This document shows, in pieces, positions 49,393-64,000 of a stretch of DNA of 64,000 bases. Position 1 is the stretch's first letter. Every line of letters begins with the position of its first letter. The position numbers and the translations under genes were made by a program. Where the stretch lies: NCBI GenBank assembly GCA_963920705.1, contig OY987227.1, positions 13,867,602 to 13,931,601 on the forward strand. Direction: 5' to 3'. The notes under the pieces were generated by a model. It saw only the letters and a program-made list of their open reading frames with translations. It had not been told where the DNA came from and did not search any database. The stretch is from Odiellus spinosus (lineage: Eukaryota; Arthropoda; Arachnida; Opiliones; Phalangiidae).

Positions 49393-52300
49393 ATGGCCCT
49401 GGATTTCGTCGCTGGATGTGTTGGAGGTAATTATAATGACTATTTTAACGACGTTTTAATTGGATTGATAAAAATAATGTATTTAAAGTAGAACTAAGAC
49501 GAACACTAACTTAATTATACTTCAAAACATGCCCTGTAGAAGTTATTTACTACACCAACACATAATTTACCCACCAGGATATTGTACGATTTCATAATTA
49601 GCCATATGATATTGCATGAACACATAATTCGAATAATTAAATATATTTAAACTAAATCTCTACCTCGAGGTTACGTATATTATAATTAATATAATGTAAT
49701 AAAAAATGTTTTAACTAGTTTTGCCAGCACCTAATTAATTACGTTTCCGGTTTTAAAAATTCCGCGTTCACACTATACTGGTTATCGAGAGAGTTTACAA
49801 CAGACTACGAGGCTTAACATTCCATATCAATCCGCCTCAACTTTTGTCATCTTCCTTAACTCGTCTTGAACAAAGGTAGAGTGTGAATGATGCTTTAAAG
49901 ACGCTGATAAATCAAAGAAGGAATATACCATAACCTCTTTGATACTTAATTTTTGACCCTAGATAACAGATATCAATTAGATCAGGGAGACGTTGAGTTG
50001 AATTCCAGAGGTGCATTTTGGCAATCCGCCCATTTACAACGTTTTAAACTAAGCGTTTAAGTTAAAAAATAATCCAAACATTATAAGCAAAAGCTAAAAA
50101 TTAGAACATTAAATAGTTTTCACAACCAAAAAATATCGTTTTAAATTTTAATTACAATTTAGAGCCTAGACAACAAATAAATAAGGGGCAAAAACATTTT
50201 TAATCAGTGGGGTTTTTTTTTTATATAAGTCTCAAAATTTTCCATCACTTACGCAAGCAAACTTATCATTTCAAACTAAATATTTGTCCCCCCAAGATAA
50301 ATCGTCTCGAAAAGCGAAAAAGAAAAACCTAATCCGAGCGAGATGTAATACGAGTCGATTTGGTGTCATTTTTATTATCGTTCAAAATGATTTAATGAAT
50401 AAAATCATTTTTGAGGAAGGTTATGTAATACCTTCTCGTGGTCAAAGACTTATAATATATCTAGATAAGATAGGGGTAAAAGCTTAGCTTGTAAATAAGT
50501 GAGCAAAAAAACAAAATTGAACCATGCCATTAAATTATATCGATATATATTTTCGAGTTTTTGATCTCATCCCATTTCTTTCCTTTCATCTCAGTATTTT
50601 AATCAGGTGCTTACAAGAGCCTTAATTGGGGGAATTCATGAAGGAATTATCTCCTTCTTAACGGAGCGACATGGCCACATGAGAGGATTAGGACGATCAC
50701 TGGACCTATGTAGTTCTAGGTTTAAATTTTAGACCAAGAAGCGCTAGATCATGGGCGCAGATCAGGCATATGGTGAATTGATTATAGAATTGACCTATTT
50801 TCCCAATTTAAAAAGCAGGTTTCCCAGGCAAATTGTAATTGACAAGTTTAAAGGGAAGGTGAAAAGGAAAATCAAATGATTTTCAATCGATTCTACTTTT
50901 AAAAATAAGACTTTTTGGCTCATTAAAATATTGTGGAAGTTTGACATTTGAGCTTTGTGTGTCGCGGAATTTTTATTAATCGGAAGGTGGGACATCTTTT
51001 GATTAGTCGGAAGTTCTCATTTTAATTCATTGTCAAAATTGGAGTTCAGTGACACTTCTGGATTATTTTAATACGCCAAAAAGTCTTATTTTTAATAGAA
51101 GAATCGATTAAAAATCGCTTGGTTTTTCTCTTCAACATCCCTTTAATGGTTCTCGAAGTAATTCCATAGCCTCCATGCAGTTTTTTCTCAAGGTTAATAA
51201 AAATTATCATCCTCTTCAGTAGACTTTAGTACAAGGAGACTAAATCTAAACTTTCCTGGATTTGTTAAGGAGATTACTCGCTACTTTAAAGCGGTCTGAT
51301 TTGAAAATAATCGCGGTAACTTGGCGAGAGGCAATGAATAATTAAGACAGTCTAATCAACCTTGATTTTTCAGTAGAAAGCTATGACACGCGTGTAACTG
51401 TGCCCCGTCTCTTTCCCAGTTGAACATGATATGTTGATCAAAATAGAGATTATTTCATTTTAAATAGGCAAAACATTTAAATTCGTTTTGGGTCCTTGGC
51501 CTAGTTCTTTTTTCCACTCCCTATACCATTCTTCCATCTCTACTTAGCCTAATTTTCATTATACATAAAAAAGAGCCGCGGTTTTTCGGAGCAATTTTTT
51601 TTTCTTAATGCGGAAACCTAGTTGGGCATCATCTGCCAAAAGATCCACTTTTTTAACCTGATCCCTACTCCTTACTCTAAAGATATTTTAGCGTGAAAAA
51701 ACTATACAGTCAAACTTGGAGAAGATAGTGGAGGGATGTTGGGGGAAAATGGAATAGGTGTAGGCGTTAGTGGCAACGTGGCAGCCAAAAGAATGGAATG
51801 GATGATTCCCGCTGTCTATAACATTTCAATTCTTGGAGAAAAAAGGTATAGCCTAGCTTTGTACGTACTGAAATTTGAAACTGTTTCGATCCTAGAGAGA
51901 TCGGAAGAGGGTGCTTATCTTTTATTGCATGGATAACGCGAAGAAAAGCCAATTTTTGGCAAGCACCAAAGGGGCAGTTTTTCAAAGGCACAACATCAAT
52001 GCTACATAAACAAAATCATCCAATGTATTAGAGGTAACAGAATAAAAGGAGGGAAGAAAGAGAAAAGGGTAATGACGTGTTAAAGTCGTATTTATTTTGA
52101 CCGTTTTCACTGGACAGACGATAATGGTAGTAATGGGGGCTTCTCCTAGCTTCCCTTCGTAGTTCAGTGTATTATACTTAAGGGTTAAGACCAATATTCT
52201 AATTTTAAACTAATATATCTGTTGTCAAAGTTCAAAATTTTCAATGCCAAGCTCATCTCTCATTTTCTTTCTTCTTACATGTTTTTTTTTTTTTTTTTTT

Positions 52301-55300
52301 TGCACCATAATTTGGCACGAGCTTATCCGCCCCTTCCAGGAGATTTTAAACCTTTCAAAAAGTTCGCTTTCGCTACTATTCTACTGTTGTTTATTATTGC
52401 AATAAAAAGTTTTCTGCTAAAGAATTATAATAAACTATCGCTATCCTAATTTTAGATTTTTAGAAAGTGATTTTGGTTTTAGATTTGGGATTTTGTTCCA
52501 TCTAGAGTTGGCCATTTGGCACCCACGCGTAAACCTATGCTTTCTCTATATGCAAGTCAAAAATCCTAGAGATACCTTAGTTTTGCACGTGCTAGAGATG
52601 TAATCAAAAGTAAATAAAATAATAAATACTCTAAAAGGCCACAGAGGAGGAAAGGTTTCTAATTAATTTTTTCAAAGATGTAGCCCATATATTATTAACC
52701 TTAACTTGGGGACCCATAGATTGTTAATCCGACTTTTTACTGAACACTTGAAAAGCCCCACGAAATTAGTTACAGGCACCGTAGACAATGCCCTAAGCCC
52801 ATGCAAGAAGAATCCTTCTTGGCCCATGGGGCTACCCACAGTCATAGGCATTACATGTTACGCAACTGCAAAATACAATCAATATTATTGGCAATATTAA
52901 TTTAAATAACTAAGGGGGTAGTTTGCGAAATATCCTAAATGAGTAGAAACCGATTGGTTGATGGTCTAAACCAGACAAGATAACTAATTTAATCTGGTCA
53001 AAATATATAAATTTTATTTTATCATCCGATTATACGAGGCTCGTTTATAACAACGTCAACTGTAATTGAAACTTAAAACCGAATGTCTCGAAATTATAGC
53101 GATTATTTTTCCAAGCTATCAGATCGACCGTTTATAAAGCTTTGGGCCACGTACATTTAGGTATAAAAGTGGGTTCAATTTCCCGTCAAGAGATATATAG
53201 CAAACGCCAAATTAACCCTGCCAATATAATCCCCTGGCTGCCCAACAAAAGACCACCATCATCGATTTCTAGAATTTAGTTGGTCAGAGGTAAAAAAACA
53301 TTCTTGCGAAAACTCTGGCGAGTTAATACGCACTATTAAACCCCATGGGAGATAAAAGTAGATTTTCGATAGAGAACAAGAGTCAGAGCCCAGAGAATCT
53401 GAACATAGGGTTCCAGGACCTTGTCGTTAAAAATTAAAGGTTAAGTGCCACCAAAAATAAATAGAATAGACAGTGCCACGTAGTATATTTGTTTGTTGGT
53501 TAACGAAGAGATGAACTCTTTAACCATGAGTTTTCAAATTCCAAATGAATCCCTGTTAAGCCTACTTTACGAATAAGTTAAAAATTCAATTCTAACTATT
53601 GGTTCGTAGATTTCTTTACAAATTAGGAATATTTAAACGATATCGAATATGTAACTGTTTTCGTGATATTTGTTCTTTGAAAAAAGATCAAGGGTTCTGT
53701 AGTAAACGCCTTAAAATCAATCACAATTTTGAATAAACGCGAATACTGCGTCTGTTTTAAACATACTTTAATTTTATTTTAGGTTGCGCTGGCGTGCTCG
53801 TAGGCCATCCATTCGACACTGTCAAGGTATGCATTTAAAAACTCCATACATAAAATACTTAGACCTTCTAACGGCTCTTTTATCCGTTTCCAGTGCTATT
53901 TTATAAAAAAAGCCTATTGAGATCAGCAGGTTCATTCTTATAAAATTTGGTCAGGGTTTTAAATGGCTACTAGTTAAACAAATTCACAACAAAACCAGGT
54001 TAATTTACAATGAAAATTTAGATTTCAATTGAGGAAAAATAACCTTGTAAATCCGGGTGAAAAAACATTTTTGAGTATCAGAGGGCGATTTTTTTCGGAA
54101 GATCCACATATTTTTGGGGATGACCCCCATAACCAATTTACAGAGACGAATGATAGGGGTGCACGAAAATATGGTGGTTCAGCTATTCAATTTAAGGTAT
54201 TTCCGCGCAGATCTTCGGATCAGACATATCTTAAATTATTGCAAAGTCAAGACGTCCAACCCCTTGAATCCCCATCAATTAGGGGGGGGGGGGGGGTTTG
54301 AAAAGGGCGTATAGCAAAAATCAATAATCCTTTTCACATAATTTCAGGTACGACTACAAACCCAAGATGCTAAAAAACCCATCTATCGTGGAACTTATCA
54401 CTGCCTTTCACTCATCGTTAAGAAGGAATCGGTAAAAATTTGACAAAAACAATTAAAACAAATGGTCACTCACATGAAATATTGACGATTCTAATTTGTT
54501 TCCTTTCCACTAGGCGATCGGTCTTTTCAAGGGCATGTCCTCCCCCATGGCTGGTTTGGGTTTTATCAACGCCATTGTCTTTGGCGTTTACGGGACCATG
54601 CAACGTTACATGGCGGAACCCAATTCCATCAAGAGTCACTTCTTGGCTGGCAGCACTGCGGGACTAGTTCAATCTTTAATCACTTCGCCCATGGAGATGA
54701 CCAAGATCCGGATTCAAATTCAGGGTCAACTTCTCGAGTCGGGAGCCGGGGCATCGTCCAATAAGAAAGTAATTCCCAAAACCCCTCGCTACAAGAACCC
54801 TTTCGATTGCCTGATGAAAGTTCACCGCGCAGAAGGTTTAAGAGGCATTTACCGAGGATTCGGTATCACGGTTCTCAGAGACTGTCCAGGCTTCGGTGTT
54901 TATTTCGCTTGTAACGAGTTCTTCACGCAAAAAATATTCTCCGACGATCAAGGAAACTTGAGTACTCCTTGCTTAATGATGGCAGGCGGATTGGCTGGTG
55001 TCACATCCTGGATCTTTTGTTATCCCACGGACGTCATCAAGTCCAGATTACAAGCTGACGGCGTTTCCGGAAATAAGATGTACGTCAATATGTGGGATTG
55101 TACCGTCAAGAGTTACAAAGCGGAAGGGGTCAAGGTTTTCTTCCGAGGCTTCAATACCACCATCATACGGGCGTTTCCGGTTAACGCAACGACGTTTACT
55201 GTCGTTGCTTGGGTCATTCGTACCTTCGGAGAGACGTCCGGTAGTCATTCCAGTAGTCCGTTGCTTTTGGAAAAAGATACCACCGTTCCTGTCAAGGTCA

Positions 55301-55326
55301 ATCGCGGAATGGACAATTGCATTTGA
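49393..55326 (+). CDS. SLC25A29: Mitochondrial basic amino-acid carrier (SLC25A29)
   Basis: Inner-membrane carrier of the SLC25 family; the human protein moves arginine, lysine and ornithine. Exons are 49393-49426, 53783-53826, 54348-54431 and 54514-55326, giving 324 residues (human 303). The start MALDFVAGCVGG matches the human MALDFLAGCAGG. The three carrier signatures are HPFDTVKVRLQ, SPMEMTKIRIQ and YPTDVIKSRLQ, the threefold repeat expected of six membrane helices. Other matches are GLFKGMSSPMAGLGFINAIV and RAFPVNATTF. Against human, the loop after carrier signature 2 has an insert (GAGASSNKKVIPKTP). Intron 1 is 4.36 kb, and introns 2 and 3 are 521 and 82 bp. Splice phases agree throughout. 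It is convergent with YY1. Confidence 0.96.
49762..49897. mobile_element. Family 2-type foldback remnant in SLC25A29 intron 1
   Basis: It begins CGCGTTCACACT and ends AGAGTGTGAATGATGC, matching family 2 termini. The interior pairs poorly. Confidence 0.5.
50852..51142. mobile_element. TTAA-flanked foldback MITE (291 bp)
   Basis: TTAA at 50848-50851 and 51143-51146. The arms of about 70 bp share AATCGATTCT and AAAAATAAGACTTTTTGGC, which read inverted on the right. The ends AGGGAAGGTG and CATCCCT are like family 1, but the interior differs, so this is a sister family. It lies in SLC25A29 intron 1. Confidence 0.85.
51147..53782 (+). other. Remainder of SLC25A29 intron 1
   Basis: AT-rich intron sequence with scattered short open frames on both strands, none family-like, and a T18 run near 52281. 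I see no further element with clear ends. Confidence 0.6.
54282..54296. repeat. G15 homopolymer
   Basis: Fifteen G residues in SLC25A29 intron 2, 51 bp before the exon 3 acceptor. It is on the sense strand, so it is G-rich in the pre-mRNA. Confidence 0.95.
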
Positions 55327-55884
55327 TGGTAATAGACAATTCCGACGACCCGCAAATTGACGTTGACAGCTTTATTACTATCTTGGACACGAAATTTTGA
55401 GTGTTCATGCATTTTTTACGCTATATCATTCCTTTCATAGTGTTTAGACAAGCGTTTTTTATATGCCACGTTAACCTAAGTTTTGTTGCATCGCGTTAGG
55501 CCAAATTTTTTTACAGTCGCGTAAGGCCTAAATTTTACGTTTCAATCGCGAAAGACGAGAGTGAGAAATATAATAATGGTGTAATTAAATCTTATATTCT
55601 AAATTTATAAATGAAAAACCATTGAAGTATTTAAAATATTTATATAAACTTTTAAAAGTAGTCTCACTAACAAAAGATACACTTCCATTAACCCTAACCT
55701 CCATCCTACGACCTTTACCCTAAAAGCCTAGCGCGTAAAGTGCCTCATTAAGTCATTAATGGAAAAAAGGGCCAAGGCCTATTGTTTTTCTCAAGGCTAT
55801 TTGTAACGTATCGCGCCCTAATATAAGAGTTTACTATTTTAATATAAAAGCTATTTTAAAAACAACCATATATTATAGTCTACA

Positions 55885-55894
55885 AATAAATAAA
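55885..55894 (+). terminator. Candidate SLC25A29 polyadenylation signal
   Basis: Two overlapping AATAAA hexamers lie about 560 bp after the stop. A GT-rich element does not stand out downstream. Confidence 0.4.
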
Positions 55895-56032
55895 GTCAAT
55901 GTTTTAAAATAATACTTGCGGGCTTATTTAAAATTAAAAGATTTATTCCCAGATCGAAATTGCGGAACCGCGCGCCAGTACGTAACTGAAAATTTGAAAC
56001 GAACACGTGACTTCCGAATTTCGTCTGAAACA

Positions 56033-56203
56033 AGCTGCGTTCACACCAGACTCTTTGAAACCGTTTTCTAAGCTTTTCCATTATTCAAATCAACTTTTCA
56101 ATCAATTAATTCCATTTTGACTAAGTATTTCTACAGTGGATCCCAATATTTTGCATTTTGACCTTTCAAAACCGTTTCAAAGTCTGGAGTGTGAACGTGG
56201 CTT
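56033..56203. mobile_element. Family 2 foldback MITE (171 bp)
   Basis: The left end AGCTGCGTTCACACCAGACT and right end AGTCTGGAGTGTGAACGTGG are inverted, with TTTGAAACCGTTTT/AAAACCGTTTCAAA just inside. It is the clearest family 2 copy. Confidence 0.88.
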
Positions 56204-58232
56204 TAGTCTTGACCAACCAGGGCAAGGTGAACAATACGATTGGCTCAGCAATTCAACAGGAAACTAAAACATTTGCCAAATCCCAGAGGCACTGGTTAAA
56301 ATGACGTTTTCTTCAATTTCAAAATTTCTTTTTAAGCTGAAAATAAACAATATACCACGTAATTAATTTTATTTGTTTTTTTTCAACGTTTTCTTTCACA
56401 TACTTGGAGAGGAAAAAGGCTTTATCTTTTCATTTAAATTCACATTCGAAGTTTTACAATTTACAATTCAAAAATTTTAATATTATAGTCCCATTTAAGT
56501 TTAAACTGTTAATATTAAAATGAAGGGCCATTGGTTGGTTTAGATTTGGAATTGATTTTTTCGTAATGTAATAGCGTCATCATAAAACTGAGAGCTATAT
56601 TATATTTTAAGAGTTCAATTTCTCGGTTTTTATTATTTTTTTTAACGTTTATTATTCGTTTACGTAAAGTTCTTTTCGGTAGCAAAAATTTAGCACCCGT
56701 TTTTGCAAAAAGATTAAAAATTTCAAGTCAAAATATGCTTCTTGTTTTTTGCCCTAATAATTCTTAAAATAACATTAATTGAAATACGAAAAGATTCATT
56801 TAACCAAATCAAAATTATGTATGACACAAAACTTACGGGTAAATTTCTCCCTAAATTTCATTGGTGGGTGAGATAGTATTTCAAATACAATATCATCGAG
56901 TTTTCCAAGCATCTTGGAAATATATTTAAGCAACACTAAAAATTCTTATGTACAAAAAAATTAGGTTTATCCCCCCTTCTTTTATTGATGTTTAAAGTAT
57001 TTCATAATTTACGAAAAACTTTAGCTTGAAAAAAAAAATAAAAGTCAGTGCTTTTTAAAATATACACAAACTTATCTCATTCATTCAACGAAAAGAACTG
57101 ACAGCCTAAAAACAATTATTCGCAGAAAGGGTTAAAACATTGTAACTCGTTCACTTGGACTTTAAGGATTATTTTTAGCGATGGTTTGAACTGATATATT
57201 GAGGATTTACCACTACTAATACTTTATGATACATAGCTCGTTAAAGCAGGATGCAAACTGACATCGCAACTGTATTTAAAGTGAAAATGACACTTGCGTA
57301 GATTGAGCCATGAAAGGCGTGTAGATATTTCTACACGACAATTTTTGAAAAATTTACTATCTCTCAAATTTGTTAAGTTCACGCGCAACATACACTGCAA
57401 ATCCAGTGTTTTGGGTCATTACTCACTTTCAGTGTGGATCAAATATGCTTCAAACGTAAAAAATGTAAGCGCAATTCGCAACTTTCAATCACACGCGATT
57501 TCTCAAGCGACTTCAGCGTGGAAAATTTAAATTATTCTGCCAGAAACTTTAATAAAACCAAAATATCGTTAAAATATTGGCATTGGTTTGGTTTGTCATA
57601 TTAGTATAGATTAAACCTTTATAAGATATCAGCGTATAGATAAAATATTAGCCACTCTTAAATCATATATAATCTATTAATCTTGCAAAGTAAAATTCAC
57701 TTTGAAGACGTGTTTAATAGTAGTTAAGATATTCAATTTGCTAATTTCAATTTGTCCAAAATATAATTACAAGGTTTTAACTCTCCCCAAGCGAACCGTT
57801 TGTATTTTTCCTTCTAATTCTTAGTCATGAAACTAAAATATTGATGTTTACGTCCTATTATGGCGATTTCCTTAAAGTTTATAAAGTTTCTTCGCACAAA
57901 CTAATATGTTGCGTTTTGATTAGTTTTCATCTTACTCACGCACTTTATCAATATCTCGCGCACTATTCTTCGTCATAAAAAAGGAAAAAAATTGTTTAAA
58001 TGGCAGAATATGAGGGGAAAAAAACTGTTTTGCAATATAGTTCAATTATATCGTGTCACTTTTTTAAATCTTTATACAGTATTTATAATTACGGAAATAA
58101 TTCCGTAGAAGAATTTTTTCACCTCAATCCTGTTCGAACGTAAAGAATATTTTCTCCGCTTCTAATTCCGATTTTTGTCCCCCATTCCTTCAATGAAATT
58201 AATAAATATTGTAATGATTGATAATATATTAA

Positions 58233-58279
58233 AGGAAAAGTGAAATATGAAAGGAAATATCCAATATTTCACATTTCCT
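58233..58279. mobile_element. 47-bp TTAA-flanked hairpin element
   Basis: AGGAAAAGTGAAATAT pairs with ATATTTCACATTTCCT, and TTAA lies on both sides (58229-58232, 58280-58283). It sits 36 bp past the YY1 stop, so the YY1 3' UTR would contain a stable stem-loop. Confidence 0.65.
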
Positions 58280-58314
58280 TTAAGACTTACGACAAAATTT
58301 AGTTTTCTAAGAAC

Positions 58315-61683
<3,369 letters not shown>

Positions 61684-63232
61684 ATGGGGGCTAAAGTATC
61701 GCGTACAGATTTTGAATGGACATACACTGACGAACCACATGCCTCAAGACGAAAAGAAATTTTAAGTGAGTAACTGAGTATAATTTGTTCAATAAATTGA
61801 TTTTAGTAGACAAGAACATGATAGTAAGATTAAGAACATTTCTTGGCTCGATAATTTTAACATCAAGGCAAGAAAGTTAATGACCTCTTAATTATATGAC
61901 CCTTGATCCGAAATTCCTCCATCAAGCTAATTAGAACTAATATATTCATTAACATTAATTAATTTACAAGCCAATTCTAGCAGAAACTCATCCTGTTATG
62001 CCATTAGTGATTCTCTTCTGATTCTACAAAAAATCAAAATTTTTAAGCAGTGTGGTGTGTGCGTGATAAATTCTTAAATGATTGCGTGAAAGAACTAATT
62101 TTAAATTCTTAAATGATTGTTTAAAAAAACTAATTTTAAACTTATTACAGAAAAATATCCAGAAATTAAGAATCTGATGGGATACGACAAAAACTTCAAA
62201 TATGTAGCCACTGGCATGGTTCTCATTCAGTTCATTTCGTTTTGGCTACTAAGGGATGCGTCTTGGAAAACTCTAGTAATTATGGCCTATTGTTTGGGGG
62301 GAGTCATCAATCACTCTCTCACGTTGGCTGTTCACGAAATTGCGCACAACTTAGCATTTGGTCACTCGAGGCCCATGGCCAATAGATTATTTGGGTTCTT
62401 TGCCAACTTGCCTATAGGTATTCCCATGTCCATATCTTTTAAAAAATACCATTTAGAACATCATCGTTATCAGGTAAAGTTCTCAAAGAGATTTTTCGTG
62501 ATTTTGCCCCCGTTTACAATAAAATTTTCTTTTAAAGGGTGACGAAAAACTTGACACTGACATACCAACTAAACTAGAAGCCATTCTTTTTTGCAATACG
62601 GGAACAAAAATCCTCTGGGTGATTTTACAACCCCTTTTCTACTCTTTGAGACCTTTCATGGTCAATCCCAAACCACCCAGTAATTTGGAACTAATTAACG
62701 TGGCTCTACAACTAACTTTTGACGCATTATTATGGTATTTTTGCGGTAAGTTATATTTTGGGGCTTTAAAAAGGGTATATATAAAATTTCATTTTTTAAT
62801 TTAAAGGTTTAAGCATTCTTCTTTACGCGATTGGAGGAACTTTGGTAGCTATGGGATTACATCCCGTTGCTGGCCATTTTATCTCAGAACATTATATGTT
62901 CAAAAAAGGATTCGAGACTTATTCGTATTACGGTCCTCTGAATTTCATCACCTTTAACGTCGGATATCATATGGAACATCACGATTTCCCTAGCGTTCCA
63001 GGATCAAAATTACCCATGGTAAAGTAATATAATTTTAATAAACCCTTTAAATTAACATCTAATAGGTAAATTTTCCACTATTCAGGTCAAAGAAATTGCG
63101 TCTGAATACTACGATGATCTGCCTCAACATAATTCGTGGATTAAAGTCCTGTACGACTTTATTACGGATCCTGAAATTGGACCCTACGCCAGAATAAAGA
63201 GGAAGCATTTGGAAGTGTCCAAAGCTGGTTAA
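61684..63232 (+). CDS. DEGS1: Sphingolipid delta(4)-desaturase (DEGS1/2 type)
   Basis: ER-membrane di-iron enzyme that desaturates dihydroceramide to ceramide. Exons are 61684-61765, 62151-62473, 62538-62745, 62807-63018 and 63086-63232, in phase, for 323 residues, the same length as human DEGS1. The start [20 protein letters not shown] keeps the N-myristoylation-type glycine. The three histidine boxes are HEIAH (about 89-93), HLEHH (about 128-132) and HMEHH (about 259-263). Other family lines are [60 protein letters not shown] and [10 protein letters not shown]. It is probably the single pre-duplication relative of DEGS1 and DEGS2, so the symbol is approximate. The promoter is shared with or adjacent to that of YY1. 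Confidence 0.97.
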
Positions 63233-64000
63233 TTTAAATAGTTAGGATTTAAAATAAAAAATATATTGGGAGAAAGGAAATGAAAGAGCCAAACATTATT
63301 TAAAAGAATTGCGCGCGTGTCAATGACAAATTTAAATTTTTGAAGTTTAAACGCTAGCTTACAAAAGATAGCAGTTGCTGAGATGATAAAAATGGAGTTG
63401 AAACAGGGTTTTTTCCTTAAGATTTGATAAATATAGTTGTAAAATATTTAATCTTATCTCTAGCAATTGCCCAGCCGAAAGAAGTTAATAAACTCTGTCC
63501 TTCCGAGATTTATTTTACTGAGACAAAGTCTAAAGAGCAACTACTCCCTTTTGTGCCGCGCTTAAAAAGCCATTAAGATCTTGAAAAAAAAATAATTCAA
63601 AAGACTAAAGCTACAATAGCCAATTATATTTCGATGTTCTTCATCGACAAAATATGTTCCATTTTGCTTCACTATGTTCATAATATTCTCGTTGACCAAT
63701 TGAATATGTTCTATATTGTAATTTAATATACGAAGGGTGAAATGCTATCTTTATCTTATCATATTTAGCTGCAAATTTTTAAAGCATATTATCGCTTTGA
63801 CGCTATTTGGCGATTATGCTTTTTTATCGCATCATATTAAGTGTTAAAGCTAGTCTTTCAATTATTACCTCTAAATTTAACACTTTTAACAGCCCATTAG
63901 TATATATTACGTAAACTAGATATACGTTCCGCCACGCTTAACTTTGTATTATATATTATTATTGTTATAAATAAATTTTAAACATCTGCGTACCTTTTGC
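63233..64000. other. 3' flank of DEGS
   Basis: An AATAAA at 63253-63258, 21 bp after the stop, is a candidate polyadenylation signal. The rest is AT-rich with no supported gene to the window edge. Confidence 0.55.

Larger units (their letters stand above)
55327..58314. other. Convergent intergenic region SLC25A29 / YY1
   Basis: The SLC25A29 3' UTR probably runs to overlapping AATAAA signals at 55885-55894. The rest is AT-rich with one family 2 foldback (56033-56203) and a small hairpin element next to YY1 (58233-58279). No further gene is supported. Confidence 0.6.

Noticed and set aside
54029-54301. 90-codon + frame before SLC25A29 exon 3
   Set aside because: It lies in intron 2 and ends in the G15 run. 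The carrier reads through from exon 2 to exon 3 without it.

Overview
This window is nuclear DNA from an animal, most likely an invertebrate or basal deuterostome. It is AT-rich. The genes are split by GT-AG introns, many only 50-80 bp long, and the spaces between are full of short non-autonomous foldback elements. I could not settle the species. Seven genes are recognised by family sequence and rebuilt exon by exon with consistent splice phases. An eighth multi-exon gene is unrecognised.

Layout, left to right. A 21-bp tandem array opens the window (1-230), followed by about 3.3 kb with no supported gene. GDPGP1 (GDP-glucose phosphorylase, +) runs 3517-6043 and carries a one-base frameshift in an A6 run. 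An unrecognised lysine-rich protein gene (-, 6478-8951) stands head-to-head with FCF1 (+, 9192-10160, small-subunit rRNA processing), 240 bp apart. Striatin (STRN family, -) takes up 13694-42837 in 18 coding exons. Seventeen of them lie within 13.7-19.5 kb, and exon 1 lies at 42.7 kb beyond a 23-kb first intron that is a reservoir of mobile elements. CNIH4 (-, 43897-45002) comes next, then a 4.4-kb gap. SLC25A29 (+, 49393-55326, mitochondrial basic amino-acid carrier), YY1 (-, 58315-60807) and DEGS1/2 (+, 61684-63232, dihydroceramide desaturase) complete the window.

The genes do not form one pathway: sphingolipid synthesis, mitochondrial transport, ER export, STRIPAK scaffolding, transcription, ribosome assembly and nucleotide-sugar quality control are all present. 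The interest lies in the arrangement. SLC25A29-YY1-DEGS has the same order and orientations as human 14q32 (as I recall that map). CNIH4 near DEGS recalls human 1q42, and FCF1 and STRN3 are also on human chromosome 14. The window looks like a piece of an ancient linkage group from before the vertebrate genome duplications.

The other theme is non-autonomous DNA. At least five full elements, ranging from 45 to 484 bp, are bounded by TTAA duplications (piggyBac-like). A second foldback family begins with a CGTTCACAC-type end, and a third foldback family and several tandem repeats are also present. Long G/C homopolymers (10-18 nt) recur across the window. YY1 intron 1 holds a cluster of YY1-type motifs, consistent with autoregulation.
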